From the NCBI RefSeq assembly GCF_016907655.1, contig NZ_JAFBCL010000001.1, positions 496,001-560,000 on the forward strand: DNA of 64,000 nucleotides, in the 5' to 3' direction. This document shows, piece by piece, positions 47,330-55,243 of the stretch. Made by a program: the position numbers and the translations under genes. This stretch comes from Saccharothrix algeriensis. GTDB lineage: Bacteria; Actinomycetota; Actinomycetes; Mycobacteriales; Pseudonocardiaceae. The notes under the pieces are model-generated. The model was not told the DNA's origin. It saw only the letters and a list, made by a program, of their open reading frames with translations, and did no database searches. The stretch's first letter is position 1. The number at the start of each line of letters is the position of its first letter.

Positions 47330-48805
47330 TCAGTCGACCCCGTGCATCAGCTTCCTGATGTTGTTCGTGCCCAGCACCAGCAGGATGCCCAGCAGGATCG
47401 AGACGCCGCCGAGGACGCCGAAGTACGGCACGGCGTTCTCGTCGCTGTAGAACCGGACGACGATCGCGCCCACGCCCTGCCCGGCGGCCGAGGCGAGGAA
47501 CCACAGGCCCATCGTCTGCGACGCGAACGCGCGCGGGGCGAGCTTGGTCGTCACCGACAGGCCCACCGGGGACAGCAGCAGCTCGCCGGAGGTCATCACC
47601 GCGTACATCGCGATGATCCACAGGAAGCTGGCGCGCACCGCCGGGTCGCCCTGGCTCGCGATCATCATGAGCACGTAGGACAGGCCGACCAGCAGCAGCG
47701 CGTAGCCGAACTTGCGCGGCGTCGCGGGCTGGCGCTTGCCGAGCTTCACCCACAGCAGGGCGAACAGCGGCGCGAACAGGATGATCATCACCGGGTTGAT
47801 CGACTGGATGAACGACGGCGGGATCTCCATGCCCAGGAAGTTGCGGTCCAGCCGGGTGTCCGCGAACGCGGCGATGACGGTGGCGCTCTGCTCGAACAGC
47901 AGCCAGAACATCGCCGCGGCGATGAACAGCGGGATGTAGGCGGTCAGCCGCGAGCGCTCCACCGAGGTGGTCTTCGGGCTGCGCATCATCACCACGAAGT
48001 AGCCGATGGGCAGCAGCACGGACGCGACGCTGATCAGGTTGATCACGCCCTCCGCGCCGAGCACGCCGGTGACGACGAGGACCGCCACGACGGCGACCAG
48101 GCCCAGCGTCACGGCGACGATGCGGCCGATCACGCGGGCGCGCTCGTCGGCCGGCAGCGGGTTGGGCGGCACGGCGGCCGACGTGCCCAGGTTGCGCCGC
48201 CCGAACCGGTAGGCGACCAGGCCCAGCGCCATGCCGACGGCCGCGGCGCCGAAGCCCAGGTGCCAGTCGATCTTCTCGCCGAGCGTGCCGCACACCAGCG
48301 GCGCGAGGAACCCGCCGAGGTTGATGCCCATGTAGAAGATCGTGAAGCCGGAGTCGCGGCGCGCGTCGTCCGGCGCGTAGAGGCCGCCGACGACGGTGGA
48401 GATGTTCGGCTTGAGCAGGCCCGTGCCCAGCACGATCAGGATCAGGCCGGCGTAGACGCCGGCGATGCCGATCGGCAGCGCGAGCGCGATGTGCCCGAAC
48501 ATGATCAGCACGCCGCCGTAGAAGACGGACCGCTGGCCGCCCAGGATCCGGTCGGCCAGCCAGCCGCCCGCGACACCGGACATGTAGACCGACGCGCCGT
48601 AGATGGCGACGAGGCTCAGTGCGAAGCTCTTGTCCAGGCCCAGTGCGCCTTCCGCCGTGGAGCGGTAGAGGTAGTAGGCGAGGATGGCTTTCATGCCGTA
48701 GTAGGAGAAGCGCTCCCACAGCTCGGCGAAGAACAGCGTGGACAGTCCTCGGGGATGCCCGAAGAAGCCCTTCTGCGGGGCGGAAACCGCGCTCGTGGCG
48801 CTCAC
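47330..48805 (-). CDS. POT/PTR-family proton-coupled di-/tripeptide transporter
   Basis: This is a 491-residue membrane protein with 12-14 helices. The proton-coupling ExxER motif is in LFFAELWERFSYYGMKAIL. The MFS loop is GGWLADRILGGQR, and the PTR2 signatures are GTGLLKPNISTVVGGLY and FTIFYMGINLGGFLAPLV. It should import short peptides. The GTG at 48805 has AGGAGGAACC directly upstream, a strong ribosome site. It is a single gene, transcribed away from the DinB-fold gene at 48954. Promoter in 48806-48953. Confidence 0.93.
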   Translation of the reverse strand: MSATSAVSAPQKGFFGHPRGLSTLFFAELWERFSYYGMKAILAYYLYRSTAEGALGLDKSFALSLVAIYGASVYMSGVAGGWLADRILGGQRSVFYGGVLIMFGHIALALPIGIAGVYAGLILIVLGTGLLKPNISTVVGGLYAPDDARRDSGFTIFYMGINLGGFLAPLVCGTLGEKIDWHLGFGAAAVGMALGLVAYRFGRRNLGTSAAVPPNPLPADERARVIGRIVAVTLGLVAVVAVLVVTGVLGAEGVINLISVASVLLPIGYFVVMMRSPKTTSVERSRLTAYIPLFIAAAMFWLLFEQSATVIAAFADTRLDRNFLGMEIPPSFIQSINPVMIILFAPLFALLWVKLGKRQPATPRKFGYALLLVGLSYVLMMIASQGDPAVRASFLWIIAMYAVMTSGELLLSPVGLSVTTKLAPRAFASQTMGLWFLASAAGQGVGAIVVRFYSDENAVPYFGVLGGVSILLGILLVLGTNNIRKLMHGVD

Positions 48806-48953
48806 TGGTTCCTCCTGGTGTCAACGATGTCACCCACGGCGTTCCGGGCCACGTTACGCCGTACGTTCGTACTGGAAGAAATCGACCCGCTGTCGTGTGG
48901 CCCGGCCCACACCTCCGGGTGCGATCGCGGTCAACCTTTGGTGCACTCGACGG

Positions 48954-49517
48954 GTGGATCTCATCGAGGCGCACGGACGCGCGATGACGGAGTTCGACAC
49001 GCGGGTGCGCCGGGTGCGCCCCGAGCAGTGGCGGCTGGGCACCCCCTGCCGGGGGTGGTCGGTCCACGACCTGGTCAACCACCTGGTGCACGAGCAGCTG
49101 TGGGCGCCCGAGCTGCTGGCCGGCTGCACCGCCGAGCAGGTCGGCGACCGGTTCGAGGGCGACCGGCTGGGGTCCGACCCGCTGCACGCGTGGGTGCTCG
49201 CGGCGGCCGCCGCGCGCGAGGCGTGGATCGAGCCCGACGCCCTGCAGCGGTCGGTGCACCTGGGCGCGGGCCGGTCGACCGCGGTCGAGTACGGCTGGCG
49301 GATGGCGCTGGACCTCGGCGTGCACGCGTGGGACCTGGCGCGGGCGATCGGCGCGCCCGACCGGCTCGACCCGGACCTGGCGGCGGCGCTGCTGGACCAC
49401 GCGACCGCGCACGCGGCGGAGCTGCGGGGCAGCGGGGTGTTCGGGCCGCCCGTGCCGACCCCCGAGAACGCTCCCGCGCAGGACCGGCTGGTCGCCCTGC
49501 TCGGCCGGGCGCCCTGA
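48954..49517 (+). CDS. DinB/MDMPI-fold TIGR03086-type protein
   Basis: This is a 187-residue protein of the mycothiol-dependent maleylpyruvate isomerase N-domain superfamily, TIGR03086-type: VDLIEAHGRAMTEFDTRVRR, TPCRGWSVHDLVNHLVHEQLWAPELLAG (first metal-site His in NHLVHE), and the LDLGVHAWDLARAIG segment with the other His. These proteins bind a metal and are suspected thiol (mycothiol) transferases; most have no known substrate. The GTG at 48954 matches the usual MDLI-start; the ATG at 48984 is shorter. Three large hairpins follow the gene. Confidence 0.8.
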   Translation: MDLIEAHGRAMTEFDTRVRRVRPEQWRLGTPCRGWSVHDLVNHLVHEQLWAPELLAGCTAEQVGDRFEGDRLGSDPLHAWVLAAAAAREAWIEPDALQRSVHLGAGRSTAVEYGWRMALDLGVHAWDLARAIGAPDRLDPDLAAALLDHATAHAAELRGSGVFGPPVPTPENAPAQDRLVALLGRAP

Positions 49518-49528
49518 CGGCGTGGTGG

Positions 49529-49601
49529 CCCGACCGGGGTCTTGTCGCGGGGGAAGCCCATCCGGAGCCTCCCCCGCGACCTGTTCCCCGGCCCGGTCGG
49601 G
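49529..49601. repeat. Nested hairpin 1
   Basis: The outer stem CCCGACCGGG (49529-49538 with 49592-49601) and inner stem GTCGCGGGGG (49544-49553 with 49571-49580) are both perfect 10-bp repeats. Confidence 0.75.
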
Positions 49602-49622
49602 GCCGCCGGGACCGAGCCCTGC

Positions 49623-49697
49623 GCACGTCCCGCTCCGGTGACTCCCCCTCGGGCGAGCCGCCTCGGGCGGCTGCCCGTCCACCGGAGCGGGACGTGC
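49623..49697. repeat. Nested hairpin 2
   Basis: A perfect 18-bp outer stem (GCACGTCCCGCTCCGGTG, 49623-49640, with 49680-49697) encloses a second hairpin: CGGGC/GCCCG (49650-49654, 49673-49677) and AGCCGCC/GGCGGCT (49656-49662, 49666-49672). Confidence 0.8.
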
Positions 49698-49753
49698 TCC
49701 CCCTTGCCGCGTGCGAAGCCCCCGATCTCCCCGCACCCCACAGTGATAGCCCT

Positions 49754-49812
49754 CCGCCGTTGTCCGGTGTCGGGCGCCCGCCGGCTGACGACGATCGCCG
49801 GACAACCGGCGG
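49754..49812. repeat. Hairpin 3
   Basis: CCGCCGTTGTCCGG (49754-49767) pairs with 49798-49812 with one bulged base; the loop contains the palindrome GGGCGCCC. Confidence 0.65.
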
Positions 49813-49891
49813 CGGGACCGGTCGACGCCGGACGCGCGGGTGGTGACCGCTGCCGGGGGCGCTGCCGCGCTGCCCGCCGGGGAACCGCCGA

Positions 49892-50413
49892 TCAGGGACC
49901 GTCGTGCCCCGGGACCCAGCTCTCCGGCCGGCCGCTCTCGGTGAGCACCAGCTGCCAGTCGGCGAAGCCCGCCGGCGCGTCGGGGTGCCACGGCCAGCGG
50001 CCGTCGGTGGTGGGCAGGATGATCTGCACGGCCGGGAAGTCGCCCTTGCCGTAGAGGAGGAAGGCGCTGCCGAAGAACTCCGGGTAGAAGCCCTTGAAGA
50101 CGCGCTCGAAGGTGACCGGGACGCCGTCGAAGAAGTCGTGGTGGAGCTTGCCGGGGACGAACCGCTCCCCCTGGCGGGCGCGCGCGACGTAGGCCCGGAG
50201 CAGCACCTCGGCCATCTCCGGCGGCAGGCCGATGACCACCGCCTCGGCCACGCCGAACCGGCGCCACGCCCCGACGGAGAAGGCGTACTGAGCGCCCTCG
50301 GCGTCCTCCGGCACCGTGACGACCGCGTGGCCGTGGCGCTCGGCCTGGTCGAACAGCCAGTCGCGGAGCTTCGCTTCCTGGGGGGTCAACGCGGGACTCG
50401 TCACGCCCGACAT
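49892..50413 (-). CDS. DUF4262 protein
   Basis: This is a 173-residue soluble protein with the DUF4262 pattern: GHAVVTVPEDAEGAQYAFSVG, FGVAEAVVIGLPPEMAEVLL, RQGERFVPGKLHHDFF and AVQIILPTTDGRWPWHPDAP. The function of the family is unknown; members are scattered in actinobacteria and often occur near stress or toxin-like genes. The start is the ATG at 50413. It lies 141 bp downstream of the yebC stop, beyond that gene's strong terminator, so it is probably transcribed on its own. Confidence 0.8.
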   Translation of the reverse strand: MSGVTSPALTPQEAKLRDWLFDQAERHGHAVVTVPEDAEGAQYAFSVGAWRRFGVAEAVVIGLPPEMAEVLLRAYVARARQGERFVPGKLHHDFFDGVPVTFERVFKGFYPEFFGSAFLLYGKGDFPAVQIILPTTDGRWPWHPDAPAGFADWQLVLTESGRPESWVPGHDGP

Positions 50414-50490
50414 TGTGCCCTCCCCGACCGGGTGACCGGGCGCACGCCCGGTCGCGGACCGCCACCGCGGCGGCCGGGCGGCCCCTCCCG

Positions 50491-50536
50491 GACCGCGCGG
50501 CGCGCGCCTCCCGCGGGAGGCGCGCGCCGCGCGGTC
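50491..50536 (-). terminator. 46-bp perfect palindrome terminating the pdxT-yebC operon
   Basis: Bases 50491-50513 are the exact reverse complement of 50514-50536 (centre CTCCCGCGGGAG). It starts 18 bases past the yebC stop. Confidence 0.8.
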
Positions 50537-50554
50537 GTCACCGTTCGGGTCGGG

Positions 50555-51307
50555 TCAGGCGTCGACCTCGGCCATGACCTGGTCGGAGACGTCGAAGTTC
50601 GCATAGACGTTCTGCACGTCGTCGCAGTCCTCCAGGGCGTCGATGAGCTTGAAGACCTTCCGCGCGCCCTCGGCCTCCAGCTGCACCGAGACCGACGGCA
50701 GGAAGTTCGCCTCCGCGCTCTCGTAGTCGTAGCCCGCGTCCTGCAGCGCCTTGCGCACCGCCACCAGGTCGCCGGCCTCGCTGACCACCTCGTAGCTCTC
50801 GCCGAGGTCGTTGACCTCCTCGGCGCCCGCGTCGAGCACCGCCATCAGCACGTCGTCCTCGGCCAGGTCGCCCTTGGGCACGATCACCACGCCCTTGCGG
50901 GTGAACATGTAGGACACCGAGCCCGGGTCCGCCATGCTGCCGCCGTTGCGGGTCATCGCCGTGCGGACCTCCGAGGCCGCGCGGTTGCGGTTGTCGGTCA
51001 GGCACTCGACCAGGACCGCCACGCCGTTGGGGCCGTAGCCCTCGTACATGATGGTCTGCCAGTCGGCGCCGCCCGCCTCCTCACCGCCGCCCCGCTTGCG
51101 CGCGCGCTCGATGTTGTCCAGCGGCACCGAGTTCTTGCGGGCCTTCTGGATGGCGTCGTACAGGGTGGGGTTGCCGTCCGGGTCGCTGCCCCCGGTGCGG
51201 GCCGCCACCTCGATGTTCTTGATGAGCCGAGCGAAGAGCTTGCCGCGCTTGGCGTCGATTGCGGCCTTCTTGTGCTTGGTGGTCGCCCACTTCGAGTGGC
51301 CGCTCAT
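50555..51307 (-). CDS. yebC: YebC/PmpR-family protein
   Basis: This is a 250-residue protein of the YebC family, with the invariant N terminus [53 protein letters not shown] and [13 protein letters not shown]. Members have been described as DNA-binding regulators and, more recently, as factors that help ribosomes through difficult proline stretches. The start is the ATG at 51307. It is 18 bp downstream of pdxT, the common actinobacterial order pdxS-(tesB)-pdxT-yebC-ruvC. Confidence 0.95.
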   Translation of the reverse strand: MSGHSKWATTKHKKAAIDAKRGKLFARLIKNIEVAARTGGSDPDGNPTLYDAIQKARKNSVPLDNIERARKRGGGEEAGGADWQTIMYEGYGPNGVAVLVECLTDNRNRAASEVRTAMTRNGGSMADPGSVSYMFTRKGVVIVPKGDLAEDDVLMAVLDAGAEEVNDLGESYEVVSEAGDLVAVRKALQDAGYDYESAEANFLPSVSVQLEAEGARKVFKLIDALEDCDDVQNVYANFDVSDQVMAEVDA

Positions 51308-51325
51308 TCGTCCTCCGTCTGATAC

Positions 51326-51931
51326 TCAGCCCGCGGCACGGACCATGTCCACGAAAAGGCGGTGCACGCGCCCGTCGCCGGTCAGTTCCGGGTGGAACGA
51401 GGTGGCGAGCACGTGCCCCTGCCGAACCGCGACGATCCTACCGGCGGCGTCCCCGGCCGCCGCGGAATCGGGGACCCGGGCGAGCACTTCCACGCCCTCC
51501 CCCGCGCTTTCCACCCACGGGGCCCGGATGAACACCGCGTGCACGTCGCCCACGTCGGTGAAGTCCAGGTCCGCTTCGAACGAGTCCACCTGCCGGCCGA
51601 ACGCGTTGCGGCGCACCACGACGTCCAGCCCGCCCAGCTGGTGCTGGTCGGGCCGGCCGTCGAGGACCTCGTCGGCCAGCAGGATCATGCCGGCGCACGA
51701 GCCGTAGGCGGGCATCCCCTCCCCGATCCGCTCGCGCAGCGGCTCCAGCAGCTCGAACGCGGTCAGCAGCCGGCTGATCGCGGTCGACTCGCCGCCGGGC
51801 AGCACCACCCCGTCGACCTCGGCCAGCTCCTCGGGCCGCCGGACGGGGCGGGCCAGCGCATCGGCCTCGGCCAGGGCGACGAGGTGTTCACGGACGTCGC
51901 CCTGCAGGGCGAGGACACCGACGACGGACAC
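51326..51931 (-). CDS. pdxT: Pyridoxal 5'-phosphate synthase glutaminase subunit
   Basis: PdxT hydrolyses glutamine and passes ammonia to PdxS for direct PLP synthesis. The 201-residue class I glutaminase has [28 protein letters not shown], nucleophile Cys in [29 protein letters not shown] and the His-Glu pair in [11 protein letters not shown]. It starts with a GTG at 51931. Its partner pdxS is not adjacent but about 8.6 kb away on the same strand (60556-61464), with an unrelated gene block between. Confidence 0.95.
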   Translation of the reverse strand: MSVVGVLALQGDVREHLVALAEADALARPVRRPEELAEVDGVVLPGGESTAISRLLTAFELLEPLRERIGEGMPAYGSCAGMILLADEVLDGRPDQHQLGGLDVVVRRNAFGRQVDSFEADLDFTDVGDVHAVFIRAPWVESAGEGVEVLARVPDSAAAGDAAGRIVAVRQGHVLATSFHPELTGDGRVHRLFVDMVRAAG

Positions 51932-51983
51932 GGCTGGACTTCCTCCCGGGATGAGCTGCCACCAGCCTAGGCGACCGGTCCGC

Positions 51984-52019
51984 CGCGCCGGTCACCCACC
52001 GCGCCGGTCACCCACCGCG
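51984..52019. repeat. Tandem 16-bp repeat at the permease stop
   Basis: CGCGCCGGTCACCCAC occurs twice head to tail (51984-51999, 52000-52015), followed by a partial third unit. The permease stop codon (51992-51994) lies in the first copy. Confidence 0.75.
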
Positions 52020-53413
52020 ACGTGGCCGCCGGCCCGCGCCCGGCGGGACCCGACGGCCCGCCAGCCCAGGAACAGCACGAGGGCGAGCACGGGGATGGAC
52101 CAGAACGCGATGCGCTCGGCGGTGCCCGCGAACGCCATCAGCACGATGACCAGCGCCAGGAACCCGAGCGTGGCGTAGCCGGTGTAAGGCGCGCCGGGCA
52201 TCCGGTAGGAGGGGCGCTCCACCTCGCCGCGCAGCGCCGCCGCGCGCAGGCGCAGCTGGCAGACGATGAGCGTGGCCCAGGTAGCGACCACGCCGAGCGA
52301 GGCGATCGCGATGGCGATGTCGAACGCCTCCTTGGGCACGACGTAGTTCAGCACCACGCCGGCCAGGTAGGCGACGGAGGTGAACAGGATGCCGCCGTAG
52401 GGCACGTGCCGGGAGTTCATCCGGCCGGTGAACGCCGGCGCCTCGCCCTTCTGCGCCAGCGACCGCAGGATGCGGCCGGTGGAGTACAGGCCCGAGTTGC
52501 ACGAGGACAGCGCGGCGGTCAGCACGACGGCGTTCATCACGTCGCCGACGCCGGCGATGCCCAGCGCGGAGAACACCGTGACGAACGGGCTCTCCGCGCC
52601 GCTGTAGGCGTTCCACGGCAGCAGCATCGCCAGCAGCAGCACCGAGCCCACGTAGAAGACGCCGATCCGGTAGACCACGCCGTTGATGGCCCTGGGCAGC
52701 ACCTGGCGCGGGTTGGCGGTCTCGCCGGCGGCGATGCCGACCAGCTCGATCGCCGAGTACGCGAAGATCACCGCCTGCAGCGTCATGAGGGCGATGCCGA
52801 CGCCGGCGGGGAACATGCCGCCGTTGCCGAACAGGTTGTGCACGCCCGCCTCGTGGCCGCCGACGTCGGCGCTGCCGATAACCAGGGCCAAGCCGGTGAA
52901 CAGGAACACCACGATCGCGGTGACCTTGATGACGCTGAACCAGAACTCCAGCTCGCCGAACAGCTTCACCGAGAGCAGGTTGATCACGACGAGCACGCCG
53001 AGGGCGACCAGCGCCGTGACCCACTGCGGCAGGTCGGGCAGCCAGCGGTGCACGTAGATGGCCACGGCGGTGATCTCGGCGATGCCGGTCATCGCCCAGT
53101 TCACCCAGTACATCCAGCCCGAGGTGAACCCGGCCCACGGCCCGATGAACTCGCGCGCGTACTCCACGAAGCTGCCCGCGGTGGGCCGGTGCAGCACCAG
53201 CTCGCCCAGCGCGCGCATGACGAAGAACGCCGCGATCCCGCAGGCTGCGTAGGCGAAGACGAGCGAGGGTCCGGCCTGGGCGAGGCGCCCGCCCGCGCCC
53301 AGGAAGAGCCCGACGCCGATGGCGCCGCCGATGGCGATCATCTGCACTTGGCGCTTGGTCAGCGCCTTGGTGTAGCCGTCGGCGTCCGGCTCCACCGCCC
53401 TCTGCTCGTTCAT
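51992..53413 (-). CDS. Amino-acid permease (APC family)
   Basis: This is a 473-residue, twelve-helix transporter. The first helix, IAIGGAIGVGLFLGAGGRL, carries the substrate-binding Gly motif of the AAT subfamily; also GELVLHRPTAGSFVEYAREFIGPWAGF and FAYSAIELVGIAAGETANP. It is close to AnsP/GabP/CycA-type permeases; specificity cannot be read directly. The start is the ATG at 53413. It lies 12 bp after the methionine gamma-lyase-like gene, so the operon suggests import of the amino acid that enzyme degrades. The stop codon lies in a tandem repeat. Confidence 0.9.
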   Translation of the reverse strand: MNEQRAVEPDADGYTKALTKRQVQMIAIGGAIGVGLFLGAGGRLAQAGPSLVFAYAACGIAAFFVMRALGELVLHRPTAGSFVEYAREFIGPWAGFTSGWMYWVNWAMTGIAEITAVAIYVHRWLPDLPQWVTALVALGVLVVINLLSVKLFGELEFWFSVIKVTAIVVFLFTGLALVIGSADVGGHEAGVHNLFGNGGMFPAGVGIALMTLQAVIFAYSAIELVGIAAGETANPRQVLPRAINGVVYRIGVFYVGSVLLLAMLLPWNAYSGAESPFVTVFSALGIAGVGDVMNAVVLTAALSSCNSGLYSTGRILRSLAQKGEAPAFTGRMNSRHVPYGGILFTSVAYLAGVVLNYVVPKEAFDIAIAIASLGVVATWATLIVCQLRLRAAALRGEVERPSYRMPGAPYTGYATLGFLALVIVLMAFAGTAERIAFWSIPVLALVLFLGWRAVGSRRARAGGHVAVGDRRGG

Positions 53414-53425
53414 GGTCGCGGGACG

Positions 53426-54649
53426 TTAGCGGCTCCCGGTGAGCGGTCGCGCGCGGGTTGAGGAAGGCTTGATGTAATCACCCTCACAGTCACCCGACAG
53501 TGCCCGGTCGAGGTCTTCCCAGAGGTCTTCGACGTCCTCCAGCCCGACGCTGAGCCGCAGCAGGTCGTCCGGCACGCCGCAGGCCGCCCGGTCCGCGCCC
53601 GGCACCAGCCGGTGGGTCAGCGCCGCCGGGTGCTCGACGAGCGTGTCGACCGATCCGAGGCTCACCGCGGGCGTGACCAGGCGCAGGCGCCGGACGACGG
53701 CCGCCGGGTCCTCCCGGGTGGTGAACGCCAGCACCGCGCCCGGCCCCCGCAGCTGGGCGCCGAGCAGGCCGCGCGGGTCCGCGCCGGGCAGGCTCGGGTG
53801 CCGCACCAGGCCGACGGCGGGGTGCCCGCTCAGGCGCGCGGCGAGGTCGGTCGCGGACCGCTGGGCGGCCTCGACGCGGAGCGGGAGCGTCGCCAGGCCG
53901 CGGTGCAGCAGGTAGCCGCCCAGCGGGTGCAGGACCGCGCCGGTGACGACCCGGACCCGGCGCAGCGCCGCGGCCCGGTCCCGCGCGCACGCCACGACAC
54001 CGCCGAGCGCGTCGCCGTGCCCGCCGAGGAACTTGGTGCCCGAGTGCAGGACGTAGGCCGCGCCGGCGGTGGCCGGGTTCTGCAGCACGGGCGTGGCGAA
54101 GGTGTTGTCCACCAGCACGGGCGCCGCGCCCGCCCCGCCGACGACCTCGGCGATGTCGACCAGGTCCAGGTTCGGGTTGGCCGGGGTCTCCAGGACGACC
54201 AGGCCGGTGTCCGGCGTGACGGCCTCGGCGACCCGGTCGGCCGCGGCGTAGGTGGTGCGCACGCCCAGCAGCCCGGAGGACAGGAGGTGGTCGGTGCCTC
54301 CGTAGAGCGGTCGGACCGCGACCACGTGCGGCTTGCCCGCGAGCACGCACGCCGCCTGCACCACGGCGGTCACCGCCGCCATGCCGCTGCCGAACGCGAC
54401 GGCCGCCTCGGTGCGCTCCAGGGCGGCCAGCGCCTCCTCGAACCGGGCCACGGTCGGGTTGTGCAGGCGCGCGTAGACCGACGAGCCGGCCCGCGGCGCG
54501 CCCTCGGCGAGGGCTTGCAGCGCGAGGCCGCCCTCGACCTGGTCCGGGACCGGGTAGGTGGTCGACAGGTCGATCGGCGGCGCGTGCACCCCGAGCCCCG
54601 CCAGGTCGTCCCGCCCGCCGTGCACCGCCGTCGTCCGCAACCGCTTCAT
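53426..54649 (-). CDS. PLP-dependent methionine gamma-lyase / cystathionine gamma-lyase-like enzyme
   Basis: This is a 407-residue Cys/Met-metabolism PLP enzyme: YARLHNPTVARFEEALAALE, AVAFGSGMAAVTAV, LETPANPNLDLVDI, LVDNTFATPVLQNP, the PLP Lys in YVLHSGTKFLGGHGD, and SLGSVDTLVEHPAALTHR. The divergent Lrp regulator and the linked permease resemble the mdeR-mdeA(-transporter) arrangement, so degradation of methionine to methanethiol, 2-oxobutyrate and ammonia is the favoured role; cystathionine lyase is the alternative. The start is the ATG at 54649. The C-terminal extension GDCEGDYIKPSSTRARP is unusual. Confidence 0.88.
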   Translation of the reverse strand: MKRLRTTAVHGGRDDLAGLGVHAPPIDLSTTYPVPDQVEGGLALQALAEGAPRAGSSVYARLHNPTVARFEEALAALERTEAAVAFGSGMAAVTAVVQAACVLAGKPHVVAVRPLYGGTDHLLSSGLLGVRTTYAAADRVAEAVTPDTGLVVLETPANPNLDLVDIAEVVGGAGAAPVLVDNTFATPVLQNPATAGAAYVLHSGTKFLGGHGDALGGVVACARDRAAALRRVRVVTGAVLHPLGGYLLHRGLATLPLRVEAAQRSATDLAARLSGHPAVGLVRHPSLPGADPRGLLGAQLRGPGAVLAFTTREDPAAVVRRLRLVTPAVSLGSVDTLVEHPAALTHRLVPGADRAACGVPDDLLRLSVGLEDVEDLWEDLDRALSGDCEGDYIKPSSTRARPLTGSR

Positions 54650-54726
54650 GGTCGGATCGTGGACTTCCCCTCGGCGTTGCGGCGATGATTCCGCAGGCTG
54701 TTCGGCGGACAAGGGGGTTCTCCGGG

Positions 54727-55203
54727 ATGGATTCGATCGACGCCGCCATCGTGCGGGAGTTGCAGAACGACGCGCGGCTGCCCAACAAGGACCTGGCGGA
54801 CCGGGTCAACGTGGCGGCCTCCACCTGCGTGGTCCGGCACCGGGCGCTGCGGGAGCGCGGGGTGGTCACCGGCTACCACGCGGAGGTCGACCTCGCCGCG
54901 ATCGGCCGGCCCGTCCAGGCGGTGATCGCGGTGCGGGTCCGGCCGCACACGCGGGCCGTGGTGGAGCCGTTCCTGGAGTACGTGCTGTCGCTGCCGGAGG
55001 TGCTGTCGGCCTCGCACGTGGCCGGGCCGGAGGACTTCCTGGTGCACGTGGCCGTCGCCGACACCGCCCACCTCCAGCGGCTGGTGCTCGACCGGTTCAC
55101 CACCCGGCGCGAGGTCAGCGAGCTGCACACCAACCTGGTGTTCCAGCACGTCCGCAAGCACGCCGTGCCGCCCGTCCACGTCATCGGCGGGGGCCGGCCC
55201 TGA
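54727..55203 (+). CDS. Lrp/AsnC-family regulator
   Basis: This is a 158-residue regulator with HTH LQNDARLPNKDLADRVNVAASTCVVRHRALRERGVV and a C-terminal RAM effector domain (SLPEVLSASHVAGPEDFLVHVAV). The start is the ATG at 54727. It is divergent from the lyase-permease operon over 77 bp and probably activates it on binding the amino acid, as MdeR does for mdeA. Downstream, 40 bp away, lies the acyl-CoA oxidase gene, which might handle an acyl-CoA product such as propionyl-CoA-linked intermediates; that link is speculative. Confidence 0.9.
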   Translation: MDSIDAAIVRELQNDARLPNKDLADRVNVAASTCVVRHRALRERGVVTGYHAEVDLAAIGRPVQAVIAVRVRPHTRAVVEPFLEYVLSLPEVLSASHVAGPEDFLVHVAVADTAHLQRLVLDRFTTRREVSELHTNLVFQHVRKHAVPPVHVIGGGRP

Positions 55204-55243
55204 CCGCCGGGCGGCGCGCGGCGCGGTGTGTTAGGCAATGGCC

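Larger units (their letters stand above)
49518..49891. other. Palindrome-dense convergent intergenic region
   Basis: This 374-bp gap has no credible gene. Three consecutive large hairpins occupy 49529-49812 (listed separately); 49813-49891 shows nothing notable. Both neighbours end here, so termination is one role, but the size exceeds what a terminator needs. Confidence 0.75.

Noticed and set aside
51932..51991. Possible riboswitch between pdxT and the permease gene
   Set aside because: The gap is only 60 bp and dominated by a tandem 16-bp repeat; no known aptamer pattern is visible.
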